Notes under the pieces: generated by a model
What the model was told of the DNA's origin: nothing
What the model saw: the letters and a program-made list of their open reading frames with translations, nothing else
Database searches by the model: none
Shown: one piece after another, positions 41,707 through 50,772 of the stretch
Position numbering within the stretch: position 1 is the first letter of the stretch
Layout of the letters: every line of letters begins with the position of its first letter
Assembly (NCBI GenBank): GCA_002412795.1
Contig: DHVS01000042.1
Location: 1,821-63,476, forward strand
Origin: a bacterium UBP2_UBA5202
GTDB taxonomy: Bacteria > Edwardsbacteria > AC1 > EtOH8
DNA length: 61,656 nucleotides
Direction of reading: 5' to 3'
Position numbers and translations under genes: made by a program

Positions 41707-42792
41707 TTATCTGATCTTTAATGTGCTCAATGCCACCAGGGCGCAGATGAAGGCGATGATCCAGAACCGGACCACTATCTTCTGTTCGCTCCATCCTATC
41801 TTCTGGAAATGATGATGGATGGGGGTCATCCTGAATATCCTCTTGCCGGTGGACTTGAAGGAAGCCACCTGGAGGATCACCGAAAAGGCCTCCATCACGA
41901 ACACCCCTCCCACCAGTCCCAGCAGGATCTCCTGCTTGATCAGGACCGAGACCGTTCCTATCACCCCGCCCAGGGCCAGCGAACCGGTGTCCCCCATCAT
42001 GATCTCGGCCGGGTGGGTGTTATACCAAAGAAAACCCATGGCTGCTCCCACCATCGCGGCGCAAAGCACAGTCAATTCGCCCGAGCCTTTCATGAACAAC
42101 AGGTTGAGGTACTGGGCCAGTTTGAAGTTACCGGTGAAATATGACATTATGGCATAAGCGGCGGCGGCAAACAGGAAGACCCCAATGGCCAGGCCGTCCA
42201 ACCCGTCGGTCAGGTTCACCGCATTGGAGGTGAACACTATCACCAGCGTCACGAATGGGATGTAGAACCAGGCCAGGTCTATGAACACATTTTTAAAGAA
42301 CAACAGGCTGGTCTTGGTGGCATATTCCGGATTGAGGGGAAAGAATCTGAGATATACGGCTATCAGCAGGGCTACTGCGAACTGCCCCAGCAGTTTTTTC
42401 CGGCCCACCAGACCCTTGGGATTCCTTTTGACCACTTTCAGGTAATCGTCGTAGAAGCCTATAAGACCCAAAAGTATGGTGGCCGCCAGCGATATCTGGA
42501 TGTACTGATTGGAAAGGTCGGCCCACAAGAGCACCGGTATTATTATGGCCGCTAAAATTATCAACCCGCCCATGGTGGGAGTGCCGGCCTTGTTCCGGTG
42601 TTCGGCCGGAAGGTCTTCCCGACCGATGTCCTTGATCTTGAGTTTTTTCAGCCAGCCGATGATCAGCGGGCCCAGCAGAAAGGAGATCAAAAGCGCTGTC
42701 ACCAGGGCCGATGCCGAACGAAAGGTGATATAACGGAACAGATTGAATAAGTGGACCTGCTCGGCCAGGGGATAGAATAGATAGTACAGCAC
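41707..42792 (-). CDS. mraY: Phospho-MurNAc-pentapeptide transferase
   Basis: An inner-membrane enzyme making lipid I from UDP-MurNAc-pentapeptide and undecaprenyl phosphate. It is 361 residues with about ten membrane helices. Conserved loops: AGTPTMGGLIILAAI, GFYDDYLKV with the catalytic aspartates, NAVNLTDGLDGLAIG, GDTGSLALGG, and MTPIHHHFQKIGWSE. Its start directly abuts the murF stop. Confidence 0.97.
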   Translation of the reverse strand: MLYYLFYPLAEQVHLFNLFRYITFRSASALVTALLISFLLGPLIIGWLKKLKIKDIGREDLPAEHRNKAGTPTMGGLIILAAIIIPVLLWADLSNQYIQISLAATILLGLIGFYDDYLKVVKRNPKGLVGRKKLLGQFAVALLIAVYLRFFPLNPEYATKTSLLFFKNVFIDLAWFYIPFVTLVIVFTSNAVNLTDGLDGLAIGVFLFAAAAYAIMSYFTGNFKLAQYLNLLFMKGSGELTVLCAAMVGAAMGFLWYNTHPAEIMMGDTGSLALGGVIGTVSVLIKQEILLGLVGGVFVMEAFSVILQVASFKSTGKRIFRMTPIHHHFQKIGWSEQKIVVRFWIIAFICALVALSTLKIR

Positions 42793-44148
42793 TTATTGGA
42801 TCCTCTTTATTGCTTCTAATACTTCTTCAAAATGCATGGAGCGGGAAGCCTTGACCAGGATCAGGTCTCCGGGCAGGAGCAGGCTGGGAAGGTTTTGGCT
42901 CAGGCTGGCGGCATTCTCGAAATGACTGGATTCTCCCCCTTGTTCTTTTGCCCCCTGATTAATTTCCGCTGCCAGCGGTCCGGCGGTGATAACCAGTCCG
43001 GCGGCCTGGGCCGCCAGTCTGCCGGTTTGCCGGTGCCGGTCCGGGGATATCGCACCAAGTTCCTTCATGTCCCCCAGAATTGCCACTTTCCTTTTGGCCG
43101 GAAGATTTTTCAGCACCGCCAGGGCCGCCTGCATGGACTGGGGGTTGGCATTGTAACAGTCGCTCAGTATTTTAAATTTTCCGGCCTCCATCATCTCCAG
43201 CCGCATCGAGGCCGGTTGGAAATCAGCCAAAGCCAGGGCCGCAGACTTGAGATCTATTCCCAAAACTTCACCCGCCGCCGCCGCCGCCAGGGCATTGTAG
43301 ATGTTGTGCCTGCCCAGCACCGGCAGTTGGAACCGGACCCCTTTTAAAGTGAACTTTATCCCCTGCCCCGTCAGATCAAGGTCTTCCGCCCGGTAATCGG
43401 AGCCGGATTCAATCGAGAACCCCAGCACCCTGGCCTTGGATTTCCCGGATTGGGCTCTCAGATTCTCATCGTCATAATTTATCAGGGCAGTGCCGTCCTG
43501 AGGCAGGGCTTCCAGCAATTCGGCCTTGGCCCGGGCCACGTTCTGAACGTCCTTTAAGAACTCGGTGTGGCCCTCACCGGCATTGGTGATGATCCCCAGT
43601 TCCGGCAGCACCATTTGACACAGGGCGGCGATCTCCCCCAGGCCGCTCATTCCCAGTTCCATCACCACCGCCTGGTGTTCCTTCTCTATATTAAAGAGCG
43701 ATAGGGGTATACCATACTGGTTGTTGTAATTGCCCTGGTTCTTCAGCACCTTATATTTTTGGGACAATACCCGGGCCGACATTTCCTTGGTGGTAGTCTT
43801 GCCGTTGCTGCCGGTTACGGCAGTCATCTTCAGGAAGAATTTTTTGCGGTAATATCCGGCCAGCTGTTGTAGGGCGGCCGTGGTGTCGGGGACAATGATC
43901 AGGGAAAAATTTTCCAAGCCCGGTTTGTCCTTGGAATTATGGACCGAGACCAGGGCCGCTGCTGCCCCGCTCTGTTGGGCTGCTATCAGAAAATCATGCC
44001 CGTCGAACTTCGGGCCCTTGACGGCCGCGAACAATTGATCCGCTTTCAGGGAACGGCTGTCGATGCTGACGCCGTCAGCATTCCGGTCCGGGCCCTGTAG
44101 TCTGCCCCCCACCGCTTGGGCAATTTGCGACAGCAGCATGGGCTCCAT
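42793..44148 (-). CDS. murF: UDP-N-acetylmuramoyl-tripeptide--D-alanyl-D-alanine ligase
   Basis: Adds D-Ala-D-Ala to the UDP-MurNAc tripeptide; 451 residues. Motifs: ATP loop AVTGSNGKTTTKEMSA, NNQYGIPLSLFNIEKEH, ELGMSGLGEIAALC, and the C-terminal DCYNANPQSMQAAL. It overlaps the murE stop by one base and abuts mraY. Confidence 0.96.
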   Translation of the reverse strand: MEPMLLSQIAQAVGGRLQGPDRNADGVSIDSRSLKADQLFAAVKGPKFDGHDFLIAAQQSGAAAALVSVHNSKDKPGLENFSLIIVPDTTAALQQLAGYYRKKFFLKMTAVTGSNGKTTTKEMSARVLSQKYKVLKNQGNYNNQYGIPLSLFNIEKEHQAVVMELGMSGLGEIAALCQMVLPELGIITNAGEGHTEFLKDVQNVARAKAELLEALPQDGTALINYDDENLRAQSGKSKARVLGFSIESGSDYRAEDLDLTGQGIKFTLKGVRFQLPVLGRHNIYNALAAAAAGEVLGIDLKSAALALADFQPASMRLEMMEAGKFKILSDCYNANPQSMQAALAVLKNLPAKRKVAILGDMKELGAISPDRHRQTGRLAAQAAGLVITAGPLAAEINQGAKEQGGESSHFENAASLSQNLPSLLLPGDLILVKASRSMHFEEVLEAIKRIQ

Positions 44149-45620
44149 CAGCCCTGCCCCCGGGAGCGGGATCCGATGGCCTCCAGCGCCACCTCCCGGT
44201 CGTCAAAATGTATCTTTTCGGTCCCGATGATCTGGTAGTCCTCGTGCCCTTTGCCGGCGATCATCACCAGGTCGCCTTTTTCAGCCTGGCCTACCGCTTG
44301 GAAAATGGCCTGTCGGCGATCGGCCACTATCTGATATTTGCTGCCCTCAAGTCCCGGTAAAATATCTTCAATTATTTGAGTGGTATCTTCGGTCCGGGGA
44401 TTGTCAGAGGTTACTATCACCAGGTCTGAATGACCGGCCACGGCCTTCCCCATCAAGGGGCGTTTGCTGCGGTCCCGGTCGCCGCCGCAGCCGAAAACTG
44501 TGATCAGCCTTCCTTTGGTCAGCTGCCGGGCGGTGATCAGGACCCTTTCCAGCTCCTGCGGGGTATGGGCGTAATCCACCACCACCTCGTAGTCCTGCCC
44601 GGCCGAGATCCGCTGAAACCTGCCGGAGACCGAGGTCAGCGCTTCCAGGCCGGCCTTGACCGCCTTGAGGCTGAGTCCGCCGGCCAGGCCCAGTCCGCAG
44701 GCTGTCAGGGCATTGTAGACGTTGGGCTGCCCGGCCAGGCCCAGGCTGATCTCGATGTTCCCTTCCGGAGTTATAAGCTGGAACCTTGTTCCCTGCAGGC
44801 TGTATTCGATATTGCGGGCCGTGATCTGGGCCGGCTTCAAAAGCCCGAAGGTCAAAAGCGCGGCCTTGGTGGCCTCGATGACATTTTTTGAGGCCGGATC
44901 GTCAATGTTCACGACGCAGCAGGCTTTTTCGCTTAACCCTTGAAACAAGCGAAGCTTGGCCTTCAGGTATTCATCCATGGTGCCGTGAAAGTCCAGGTGA
45001 TCCTGGGAGAAATTGGTGAAGGCCGCCGCCTTGAATCCTATCCCGGCCACCCGTTCCAGCTCAATGCCGTGGGAGGAGGCTTCCATCAGGACCGTGTCGG
45101 CCCCGGCTGCCAGCATTTCGGCCAGCAGCCGTTGCAGATCCAGCGACTCCGGGGTGGTGTTGGGAGCGGGATAGCTTTTGTCCATCACCCAGTAATTGAT
45201 GGTCCCCAGCAGCCCCACTTTTTTGCCGGCGGCGGCAAAGACCGAACGGGCCAGGTAGGAAGTGGTGGTCTTGCCGGCCGTGCCGGTGATGGCCAGAATC
45301 TTCATCTGGTCGGCCGGCCGGCCGTAAAACTCCGCCGCCATCAGGGCCATGGCCCGGCGGATGTTTTTTACTTTGACCACCGGAGCCGGGCCGTATTCCT
45401 GGCCGCCTTCGGCCACTATGCCGGCCGCGCCCCGGGCCATGGCCTGGTCCACGAATTTCCGTCCGTCGGTCTTGTAACCGGAGATGGCAAAGAACAGCTC
45501 GCCCGGTTTGATGCACCGGGAATCGTATCCCAGCCCCACAACCTCAAGGTTTTGGGAAATATTGGCCAGGGATGACATTTCTCCCGGTATGGCTTTCAGC
45601 AGCTGGTTAAGTTGTTTCAC
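44148..45620 (-). CDS. murE: UDP-MurNAc-L-alanyl-D-glutamate--meso-DAP ligase
   Basis: Adds the third residue of the stem peptide; 490 residues. The ATP loop is AITGTAGKTTTSYLA (~110-124). FTNFSQDHLDFHG and VDYAHTPQELERVL are typical. The specificity loop reads TSDNPRTEDT: the DNPR motif indicates meso-diaminopimelate rather than lysine. This fits dapA at 56977 and a diderm cell wall. It lies between ftsI and murF. Confidence 0.96.
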   Translation of the reverse strand: MKQLNQLLKAIPGEMSSLANISQNLEVVGLGYDSRCIKPGELFFAISGYKTDGRKFVDQAMARGAAGIVAEGGQEYGPAPVVKVKNIRRAMALMAAEFYGRPADQMKILAITGTAGKTTTSYLARSVFAAAGKKVGLLGTINYWVMDKSYPAPNTTPESLDLQRLLAEMLAAGADTVLMEASSHGIELERVAGIGFKAAAFTNFSQDHLDFHGTMDEYLKAKLRLFQGLSEKACCVVNIDDPASKNVIEATKAALLTFGLLKPAQITARNIEYSLQGTRFQLITPEGNIEISLGLAGQPNVYNALTACGLGLAGGLSLKAVKAGLEALTSVSGRFQRISAGQDYEVVVDYAHTPQELERVLITARQLTKGRLITVFGCGGDRDRSKRPLMGKAVAGHSDLVIVTSDNPRTEDTTQIIEDILPGLEGSKYQIVADRRQAIFQAVGQAEKGDLVMIAGKGHEDYQIIGTEKIHFDDREVALEAIGSRSRGQG

Positions 45621-45647
45621 CGGTCTTTCTGTTTCTGGTGTTTGTTT

Positions 45648-47138
45648 TTATTGGCTTCTGGCGGCCAGCAGATCCTGTCTGAGTCCCTTTGGCAGGCTGA
45701 TTATCCTCTGCATCACATTACGGCATACCGGGGCCGCCACCTCTCCCCCAAAAAACCTTCCCTGGGGTTCGTCAATTATCACCGCCACCAAAAGGCGGGG
45801 AGTCTCGGCCGGAACAAAGCCGATGAAAGAGGCCACATATTTATCCGAGGCGTAGCCTTTTTTGCCCTGTTCCTTTTTTTGGGCGGTTCCGGTCTTCCCG
45901 GCTACCCGCCAGCCTTCTATCCGGGCGACCTTGCCGGTCCCTTCGCTGACGCAGAGTTCCAGCATGCCTATCATCTGGGCCGAGGTCTGGTCCGAGATCA
46001 CCCGGCGCAGGATATCGGGCCGGCAGGATCCATCAACGGTCTGACCGGCCGGGGCCAGGCCCTTGATCAGCCGGGGCCTTAACAGGTATCCCCCGTTGGC
46101 TATGGCCCCGTAAGCCATTACCAACTGCAAGGCGCTGACCGACAGGCCCTGGCCGAAACTGATGTTGGCGTGTTTTATCACCGGCCAGCCGTCCGGCTTG
46201 TCCATCAGGCCCGCCGCTTCGCCCGGACACTCGATCCCAGTCCGGGACCCGAACCCGAAGGCCCGGGCGCCCTGAAACAGTTTGTCTTTGCCCAAAGCCA
46301 GCCCTATCTTGGCCAGGCAGATGTTGCTGGAGAAAGCCAACGCCTTGCTGACCGTGATCGGCCCGTACTTATGGCCTTCGGCCTCGCCGATCCTGTGCCC
46401 GCCCACCGCGTAGCTTCCCTGTTCACCGTCAAATATATCCGCAGTGTCTATAACCCTGGACTCCAGGGCCAAAGCGATGGTCACCGCCTTGAAGGTTGAG
46501 CCTGGCTCAAACTGGGCGGCCACCGCCCCGAAGGTCACGGCCTGGCGGCCAAAATCATCGGGACGGTTTGGGTCGAATTCCGGGTAGCTGGCCATCCCCA
46601 GTATCTCGCCGGTGGACGGATCGGTTATTATCACCGTGCCCCAGGCGGCCTTAAATTTATCCCCGGCTTTTTTTAGCTCCTCGTCGGCGATGGCCTGGTA
46701 TTCGGCGTCTATGGTTAGCTGAACAGAGTTCCCCGAACGGGCCTTCTTGGAGGCGTATTCCAGCGAAGGCCGGACCCTTCCCCGGGCGTCGCGCTGGCGG
46801 GTGGCCCAGCCGGCCTCTCCCGAAAGCTCCCGGTCATAACAAAGCTCCAGTCCCTCCAGCCCCCGGCCGTCCCGGCCCGTAAAACCCAACAGCTGTCCGC
46901 CCACCGTGCCGTAGGGATAAGAACGCCTGTCGTCGATTGATAATGCCAACGGCCGGCCTTGACGGTCAACTATCTGCCCCCGCTCCGGAAGGATGCCGAT
47001 CCGGAGCTGGTGCTGCCTTTGAGCCAGGTTCCGGTAATGCCCGCCCTTGAACGCCTGCAGCCAGGCCAGCCTTCCGGCCATCAAAGCCCATATAAAAAAA
47101 CAGAAAACCGCAAGGGTTTTCGTTCGTTGTGACATCAT
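45648..47138 (-). CDS. ftsI: Division-specific penicillin-binding transpeptidase (FtsI/PBP3-like)
   Basis: A class B PBP cross-linking septal peptidoglycan; 496 residues. One N-terminal membrane helix (~9-27) precedes a dimerisation domain (LPERGQIVDRQGRPLALS). Active-site motifs: SxxK as GSTFK in FEPGSTFKAVTIA, SxN as SSN in FSSNICLAKIG, and KTG as KTGTAQKKE. No PASTA domains. It overlaps the FtsL-like gene by 4 bp, typical of ftsL-ftsI coupling. Confidence 0.94.
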   Translation of the reverse strand: MMSQRTKTLAVFCFFIWALMAGRLAWLQAFKGGHYRNLAQRQHQLRIGILPERGQIVDRQGRPLALSIDDRRSYPYGTVGGQLLGFTGRDGRGLEGLELCYDRELSGEAGWATRQRDARGRVRPSLEYASKKARSGNSVQLTIDAEYQAIADEELKKAGDKFKAAWGTVIITDPSTGEILGMASYPEFDPNRPDDFGRQAVTFGAVAAQFEPGSTFKAVTIALALESRVIDTADIFDGEQGSYAVGGHRIGEAEGHKYGPITVSKALAFSSNICLAKIGLALGKDKLFQGARAFGFGSRTGIECPGEAAGLMDKPDGWPVIKHANISFGQGLSVSALQLVMAYGAIANGGYLLRPRLIKGLAPAGQTVDGSCRPDILRRVISDQTSAQMIGMLELCVSEGTGKVARIEGWRVAGKTGTAQKKEQGKKGYASDKYVASFIGFVPAETPRLLVAVIIDEPQGRFFGGEVAAPVCRNVMQRIISLPKGLRQDLLAARSQ

Positions 47139-47524
47139 GGTTTGCTCCAGGCCGATGAGACCGGCCGGAAGATCCCGGCCAGGGCATACGCCAGCCCGCC
47201 CCGGTCCGAAGCCGGGGATTTAAGCATCACCACTACCTGGCGGTTGGAAGGATATTCAAAGCCCAGATCGAACGCCGCCCCGGCTTCCAGGCGGTTCCTG
47301 GCCTCCAGCTGCTGCAGCTTTACCAAAAGCTCCTTCTGCAGGGAGACCACTTCCCGGTTGTAGTTTTGATTTTTTTCGATTGCCGCCAGCTGCTGGGAAA
47401 GGCTGAATTTTTGCCGGATGGACAGGAACATCACGGCGAACAAAACAAAGACCAGGCCGGCAATGAACCAACAGGTCCGGTTCTTTTCCAGTTTGATCTC
47501 GTTATTGCGTAAAAAGGTGTTCAT
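47135..47524 (-). CDS. ftsL: FtsL-like bitopic division protein
   Basis: A 129-residue protein: a short cytoplasmic N-terminus, one membrane helix (~18-38, CWFIAGLVFVLFAVMFLSI), a coiled-coil stretch (~40-75, QQLAAIEKNQNYNREVVSLQ), and a C-terminal tail ending SSAWSKP. The start is the ATG at 47524, overlapping the rsmH stop as ATGA; earlier in-frame codons lie within rsmH. Identity comes from topology, size and the conserved rsmH-ftsL-ftsI position. Sequence similarity is not visible, as is usual for FtsL. Confidence 0.75.
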   Translation of the reverse strand: MNTFLRNNEIKLEKNRTCWFIAGLVFVLFAVMFLSIRQKFSLSQQLAAIEKNQNYNREVVSLQKELLVKLQQLEARNRLEAGAAFDLGFEYPSNRQVVVMLKSPASDRGGLAYALAGIFRPVSSAWSKP

Positions 47525-48441
47525 ACTTTTTCGGCCGCCCTTAATTTGGCGCTCCGGGCCCGGCTGTTCTCCGATATCTGCCGGGGTCCTGGAACCAAGG
47601 CTTTTTTGGTTATCATTTTTATCACCGGTATTTTGCCGCAAACGCAGGACGGCAGACGGGGAGGACAGATGCAGGGGGCGGCCAGCCGGCGGAAGGTCTC
47701 CTTGACCATCCGGTCTTCCAGCGAGTGATAAGAGATGACCACTATCCTTCCGCCGGAAGCCAGCCTTTCCACTCCGGTATTCAGCCCCTGTTCCAGTTCA
47801 TTCAGCTCATCGTTGACCCTGATCCTGATGGCCTGAAATATCCGGGCCATGGTCTTGGCCGGCATCTGGGGCCGGGTCTCTTTTATTATCCGGGCCAGCT
47901 GCCCGGTGGTCTCTATCGGATTGTTGATCCTGGCTTCGGCTATGGCCCGGGCTATTTTCCTGGATTTTTGTTCCTCGCCGTACCGGTAAAAGATGTCGGC
48001 CAGCTCTTTTTCTCCGGCCTTGTTCACCAGGTCCCGGGCCGATACCCCGTTCAGGCCCATCCTCATGTCCAGCGGCCCGTCGCCCATGAAACTGAAGCCG
48101 CGCTGCCAGTGGTCTATCTGGGGGGAGGACAGCCCCAGGTCGAAAAGGATCCCGTCGATTTTCAGGTCAGATCCCCAGTTCATCTCATCCATCAGGCTGA
48201 ACTTGAGGTTGACCGCAGTGAATCTTTCCTTGTAACCGGACAATCTGGCGGTGGCCGCCTCGATGGCCCGGGGATCGCGGTCCAGCCCGATCAGCCTGCC
48301 CGAGGGCCCGTTCCTTTTGAGGATTTCCAGCGCGTGCCCGCCCCCGCCCAGGGTGGCGTCGATGTAGTTCCCGCCGGGCCTGACATTTAAAAGATCGATT
48401 GCTTCTTCCAGCAGAACCGGCTGATGCCGGAATTCATCCAT
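47521..48441 (-). CDS. rsmH: 16S rRNA (cytosine(1402)-N4)-methyltransferase
   Basis: An SAM-dependent methyltransferase of the 30S decoding site. It is 306 residues from the ATG at 48441, which follows AGGGGTG; the frame upstream offers only a GTG. Motifs: FRHQPVLLEEAIDLL, YIDATLGGGGHALEIL, GLDRDPRAIEAA, and DLGLSSPQIDHWQRGFSF. It ends in the ftsL start (ATGA). A STAS gene separates it from mraZ, which is unusual. Confidence 0.96.
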   Translation of the reverse strand: MDEFRHQPVLLEEAIDLLNVRPGGNYIDATLGGGGHALEILKRNGPSGRLIGLDRDPRAIEAATARLSGYKERFTAVNLKFSLMDEMNWGSDLKIDGILFDLGLSSPQIDHWQRGFSFMGDGPLDMRMGLNGVSARDLVNKAGEKELADIFYRYGEEQKSRKIARAIAEARINNPIETTGQLARIIKETRPQMPAKTMARIFQAIRIRVNDELNELEQGLNTGVERLASGGRIVVISYHSLEDRMVKETFRRLAAPCICPPRLPSCVCGKIPVIKMITKKALVPGPRQISENSRARSAKLRAAEKV

Positions 48442-48522
48442 AATCACCCCTGCGTTTATTGTCTGATCCGCCTGGCACGGAACGATCCCCGGTCATCAAA
48501 GGCCAAATCCCAAATGGATCCG

Positions 48523-48897
48523 TCAGGCCACCGCGGTCAGCGGTTTGCGCTCCTGACGCTGGAACAGGTCGCACTGCACCGGCTCCCTGGTGGAGGCGAT
48601 CTCAAAGGCCTCGCCGGCCCCGGCCATCTGCAGGATGTTGACCAGATAGGGGGACAGCCCGTGCAGGATCAGGTCGCCGCCGTAGCTCCGCAGCCGCTCC
48701 GCCCGCTTGACCAGGATCTCCACCCCCCGGTAATCCATGTGTTTGACCCCGGACATCTCCAGCTCCAGCTTGAAACAGTTCTTCTTCATGATCTTCAGGA
48801 TCGCCTCTTCCACCTGAAAGAAGCCCTGCAGGTTTATCATGCCGTTCACTTCCAGCCTGACGCTGTTATCGGCCGCAGGGATGGCTTGAATTCTCAT
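48523..48897 (-). CDS. STAS-domain protein (anti-sigma factor antagonist-like)
   Basis: A 124-residue single STAS domain: RLEVNGMINLQGFFQVEEAI, LELEMSGVKHMDYRGVEILV, then GGDLILHGLSPYLVNILQMAG. SpoIIAA-type proteins bind anti-sigma kinases and switch on a serine in the DSSG motif; here the loop reads DYRG, so the phosphorylatable serine is missing. It lies inside the dcw cluster between mraZ and rsmH, so it is co-transcribed with division genes. It might be a constitutive antagonist or use another ligand. No partner kinase lies in the window. Confidence 0.8.
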   Translation of the reverse strand: MRIQAIPAADNSVRLEVNGMINLQGFFQVEEAILKIMKKNCFKLELEMSGVKHMDYRGVEILVKRAERLRSYGGDLILHGLSPYLVNILQMAGAGEAFEIASTREPVQCDLFQRQERKPLTAVA

Positions 48898-48954
48898 GAT
48901 CTTTTTTTTCCTTTTTTGATTGCTGTTTCAAGTGTCCGGTGTTTTTTAAAGAGA

Positions 48955-49389
48955 CTAAAGTTTCTTGATCAGTTCCTGGTGGAGGGCGCTGTTCTGTTCC
49001 AAAAGCTTCTGGTAGGAGCCGGGGTTCCAGATCTCCATCTTGTCGCTGACCCCGACGATCACCGCCTCTTTGGTCAGCCCTGTCTCCTGCAGGAATTTGG
49101 CCGGGATCATGATCCGCCCCTGGGCGTCCAGTTCGGCCAAAATGCTTTCGGCGGCGAAGATCCTCAGGGCGTTCCGGCTCTCCTCGGTCCGGGGCTGTGA
49201 TTCCAGCTCGGCCATGATTTTTTGCCAGTTGTCCTGGGGATAGACGAAAAGACAGCCGCCTTTTAAGCCCTTGGTGATCAAAAGCTGGCCGGCTGATTCG
49301 TTGGAGATCTGCTTCCGCAACTGGGCCGGCAGATTGAGCCTTCCCTTGGAATCAAGATTGTGACGGTATGTGCCGAAGAAATAGGCCAT
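48955..49389 (-). CDS. mraZ: Transcriptional regulator MraZ
   Basis: A 144-residue double-AbrB-fold DNA-binding protein. It begins MAYFFGTYRHNLDSKGRLNLPAQLR, the first half; the second half includes ELDAQGRIMIPAKFL. The start is the ATG at 49389, after GGAG; six upstream codons are unlikely. It is the first gene of the dcw cluster and in the family represses its own operon by binding TGG-type repeats at the promoter. Four such boxes lie at 49497-49530. Confidence 0.95.
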   Translation of the reverse strand: MAYFFGTYRHNLDSKGRLNLPAQLRKQISNESAGQLLITKGLKGGCLFVYPQDNWQKIMAELESQPRTEESRNALRIFAAESILAELDAQGRIMIPAKFLQETGLTKEAVIVGVSDKMEIWNPGSYQKLLEQNSALHQELIKKL

Positions 49390-49496
49390 GATAGCGCTCC
49401 AAAACACCTTGTTTTACGGTGTTTTTAGAATTTTCTGGGATTGTTGATTTTTGCTTAAAAAGTTCATGCAAACTTGGGATTTTTAACTAGGTTAAA

Positions 49497-49530
49497 CCAT
49501 TATCACCCACTTTAACCCACTGTTCACCAT
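49497..49530 (-). promoter_or_regulatory. Four MraZ boxes
   Basis: On the minus strand ATGG, GTGG, GTGG and ATGG occur at 49527-49530, 49517-49520, 49507-49510 and 49497-49500. The period is exactly 10 bp, one face of the helix. This matches the known MraZ operator style of TGG repeats with 10-bp spacing. The first box overlaps the promoter -10, fitting autorepression. Confidence 0.85.
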
Positions 49531-49557
49531 TTTAGTGTTTTTTTGCCCCATTGTCAA
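49529..49557 (-). promoter_or_regulatory. dcw cluster promoter (PmraZ)
   Basis: TTGACA (49552-49557), a 17-nt spacer and TAAAAT (49529-49534) on the minus strand. The leader to mraZ is about 135 nt. No other strong promoter is evident to me within the cluster. Confidence 0.8.
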
Positions 49558-49615
49558 GCAAAAAATAACTTTTTTTTGACTTATTTTTTGGCCGTCTGCC
49601 AGGCCCCGGGGAAAT

Positions 49616-49647
49616 AAAAAAAAGCAGGCAAAATTTGCCTGCTTTTT
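49616..49647 (-). terminator. Rho-independent terminator of queA
   Basis: AAAAAGCAGGCAAA and TTTGCCTGCTTTTT form a 14-bp stem with almost no loop, followed by T-rich sequence on the minus strand. It lies about 70 bp after the queA stop and insulates it from the dcw promoter. Confidence 0.85.
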
Positions 49648-49716
49648 AGATGGTTTTTTGTGTTAACCTGGTAATTTTTAGAAGGTTCCATGTTTCTATG
49701 TTAAAGATTTTCGGTT

Positions 49717-50763
49717 TCAGACCACCATCATGGCATCGCCGTAACTGTAAAACCGGTATTTATTTTTGATGGCCTGCTGATAGGCCTTCATCACATTCTC
49801 CCGCCCGGCCAGGGCAGAGACCAACATGATCAGGGTGGATTTGGGCAAATGGAAGTTGGTGACAAGGGAATCTACTACTTTGAACTCATACGGCGGGTAA
49901 ATAAATATCTCCGTCCAGTCCGAAAGTTTTCCGGTTTGCCCGAAACTCTCCAACGCTCTGCTGGTGGTGGTTCCTATGGCTATGATCCTGCGATTTCCTA
50001 TTTTGCCTTTTTTCAATTTATCTGCGGCCTCCTGGCTTATCCTGTAGTACTCGGCATCCATCTTGTGCTCCCGGATATCATCGGCCTCCACACCCTTGAA
50101 AGTTCCCCAGCCCACGTGCAAAAGTATTTCCAGGACCTCCACCCCTAGGGCCTTGACCTTCTCCATCAGTTCCGGCGTGAAATGCAGTCCGGCCGTTGGC
50201 GCGGCCACTGCGCCCTCCTCTTTGGCATAGATTGTCTGATAGCGGTTTTTGTCGGCCTCCATTGGCTTACGGCCGATGTATGGCGGCAGCGGTACCTGAC
50301 CCACTTTTTCCAGGGTTTGGTAAAAGTCACCCTGATACGTGAATCTGACCAGACGCTGCCCGTCTTCCCGGTGTTCGACGACCTCGCCCGCCATCAGGCC
50401 TTCCTTGAATTCCACCTTGACCCCCGGCATCAGCCTGCGGCCGGGCCGCACCAGACAGTTCCAAAGGTTTTCCGACTCCTGCCTCAACAACAAAAACTCC
50501 ACCTCCCCGCCGGTCTGTTCCTTGTGCCCGATCAACCGGGCCGGGATGACCTTGGTGTTGTTGACCACCAGAATGTCGGAAGGTTTAAGATATTCAACTA
50601 TATCGCTGAACCGGCGGTGCTCGATATGGCCGTGATTGCGGTGCAGCACCATCAGCCGCGACGAATCACGCTTCTCGGCCGGGCTTTTGGCAATGAGATC
50701 CGGAGGGAGATTATAGTCAAAAGAGGATAGTTTCATTGAATGATTACTTTGTTGTTTTTTCAT
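49717..50763 (-). CDS. queA: S-adenosylmethionine:tRNA ribosyltransferase-isomerase
   Basis: Transfers and isomerises the ribosyl of SAM to preQ1-modified tRNA, giving epoxyqueuosine. Motifs: FDYNLPPDLIAKSPAEKRDSSRLMVL, NNTKVIPARLIG, VAAPTAGLHFTPELMEKV, HVGWGTFKGVEADDI. It is 348 residues from the ATG at 50763. The family start is usually the later ATG (50736, MKLSSFDY), which has no visible ribosome-binding site. The promoter at 50773-50801 would place the transcript start only 3-5 nt before 50763, so translation could be leaderless. queH, the next pathway enzyme, lies at 56262. Confidence 0.95.
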   Translation of the reverse strand: MKKQQSNHSMKLSSFDYNLPPDLIAKSPAEKRDSSRLMVLHRNHGHIEHRRFSDIVEYLKPSDILVVNNTKVIPARLIGHKEQTGGEVEFLLLRQESENLWNCLVRPGRRLMPGVKVEFKEGLMAGEVVEHREDGQRLVRFTYQGDFYQTLEKVGQVPLPPYIGRKPMEADKNRYQTIYAKEEGAVAAPTAGLHFTPELMEKVKALGVEVLEILLHVGWGTFKGVEADDIREHKMDAEYYRISQEAADKLKKGKIGNRRIIAIGTTTSRALESFGQTGKLSDWTEIFIYPPYEFKVVDSLVTNFHLPKSTLIMLVSALAGRENVMKAYQQAIKNKYRFYSYGDAMMVV

Positions 50764-50772
50764 CAATCGCTG

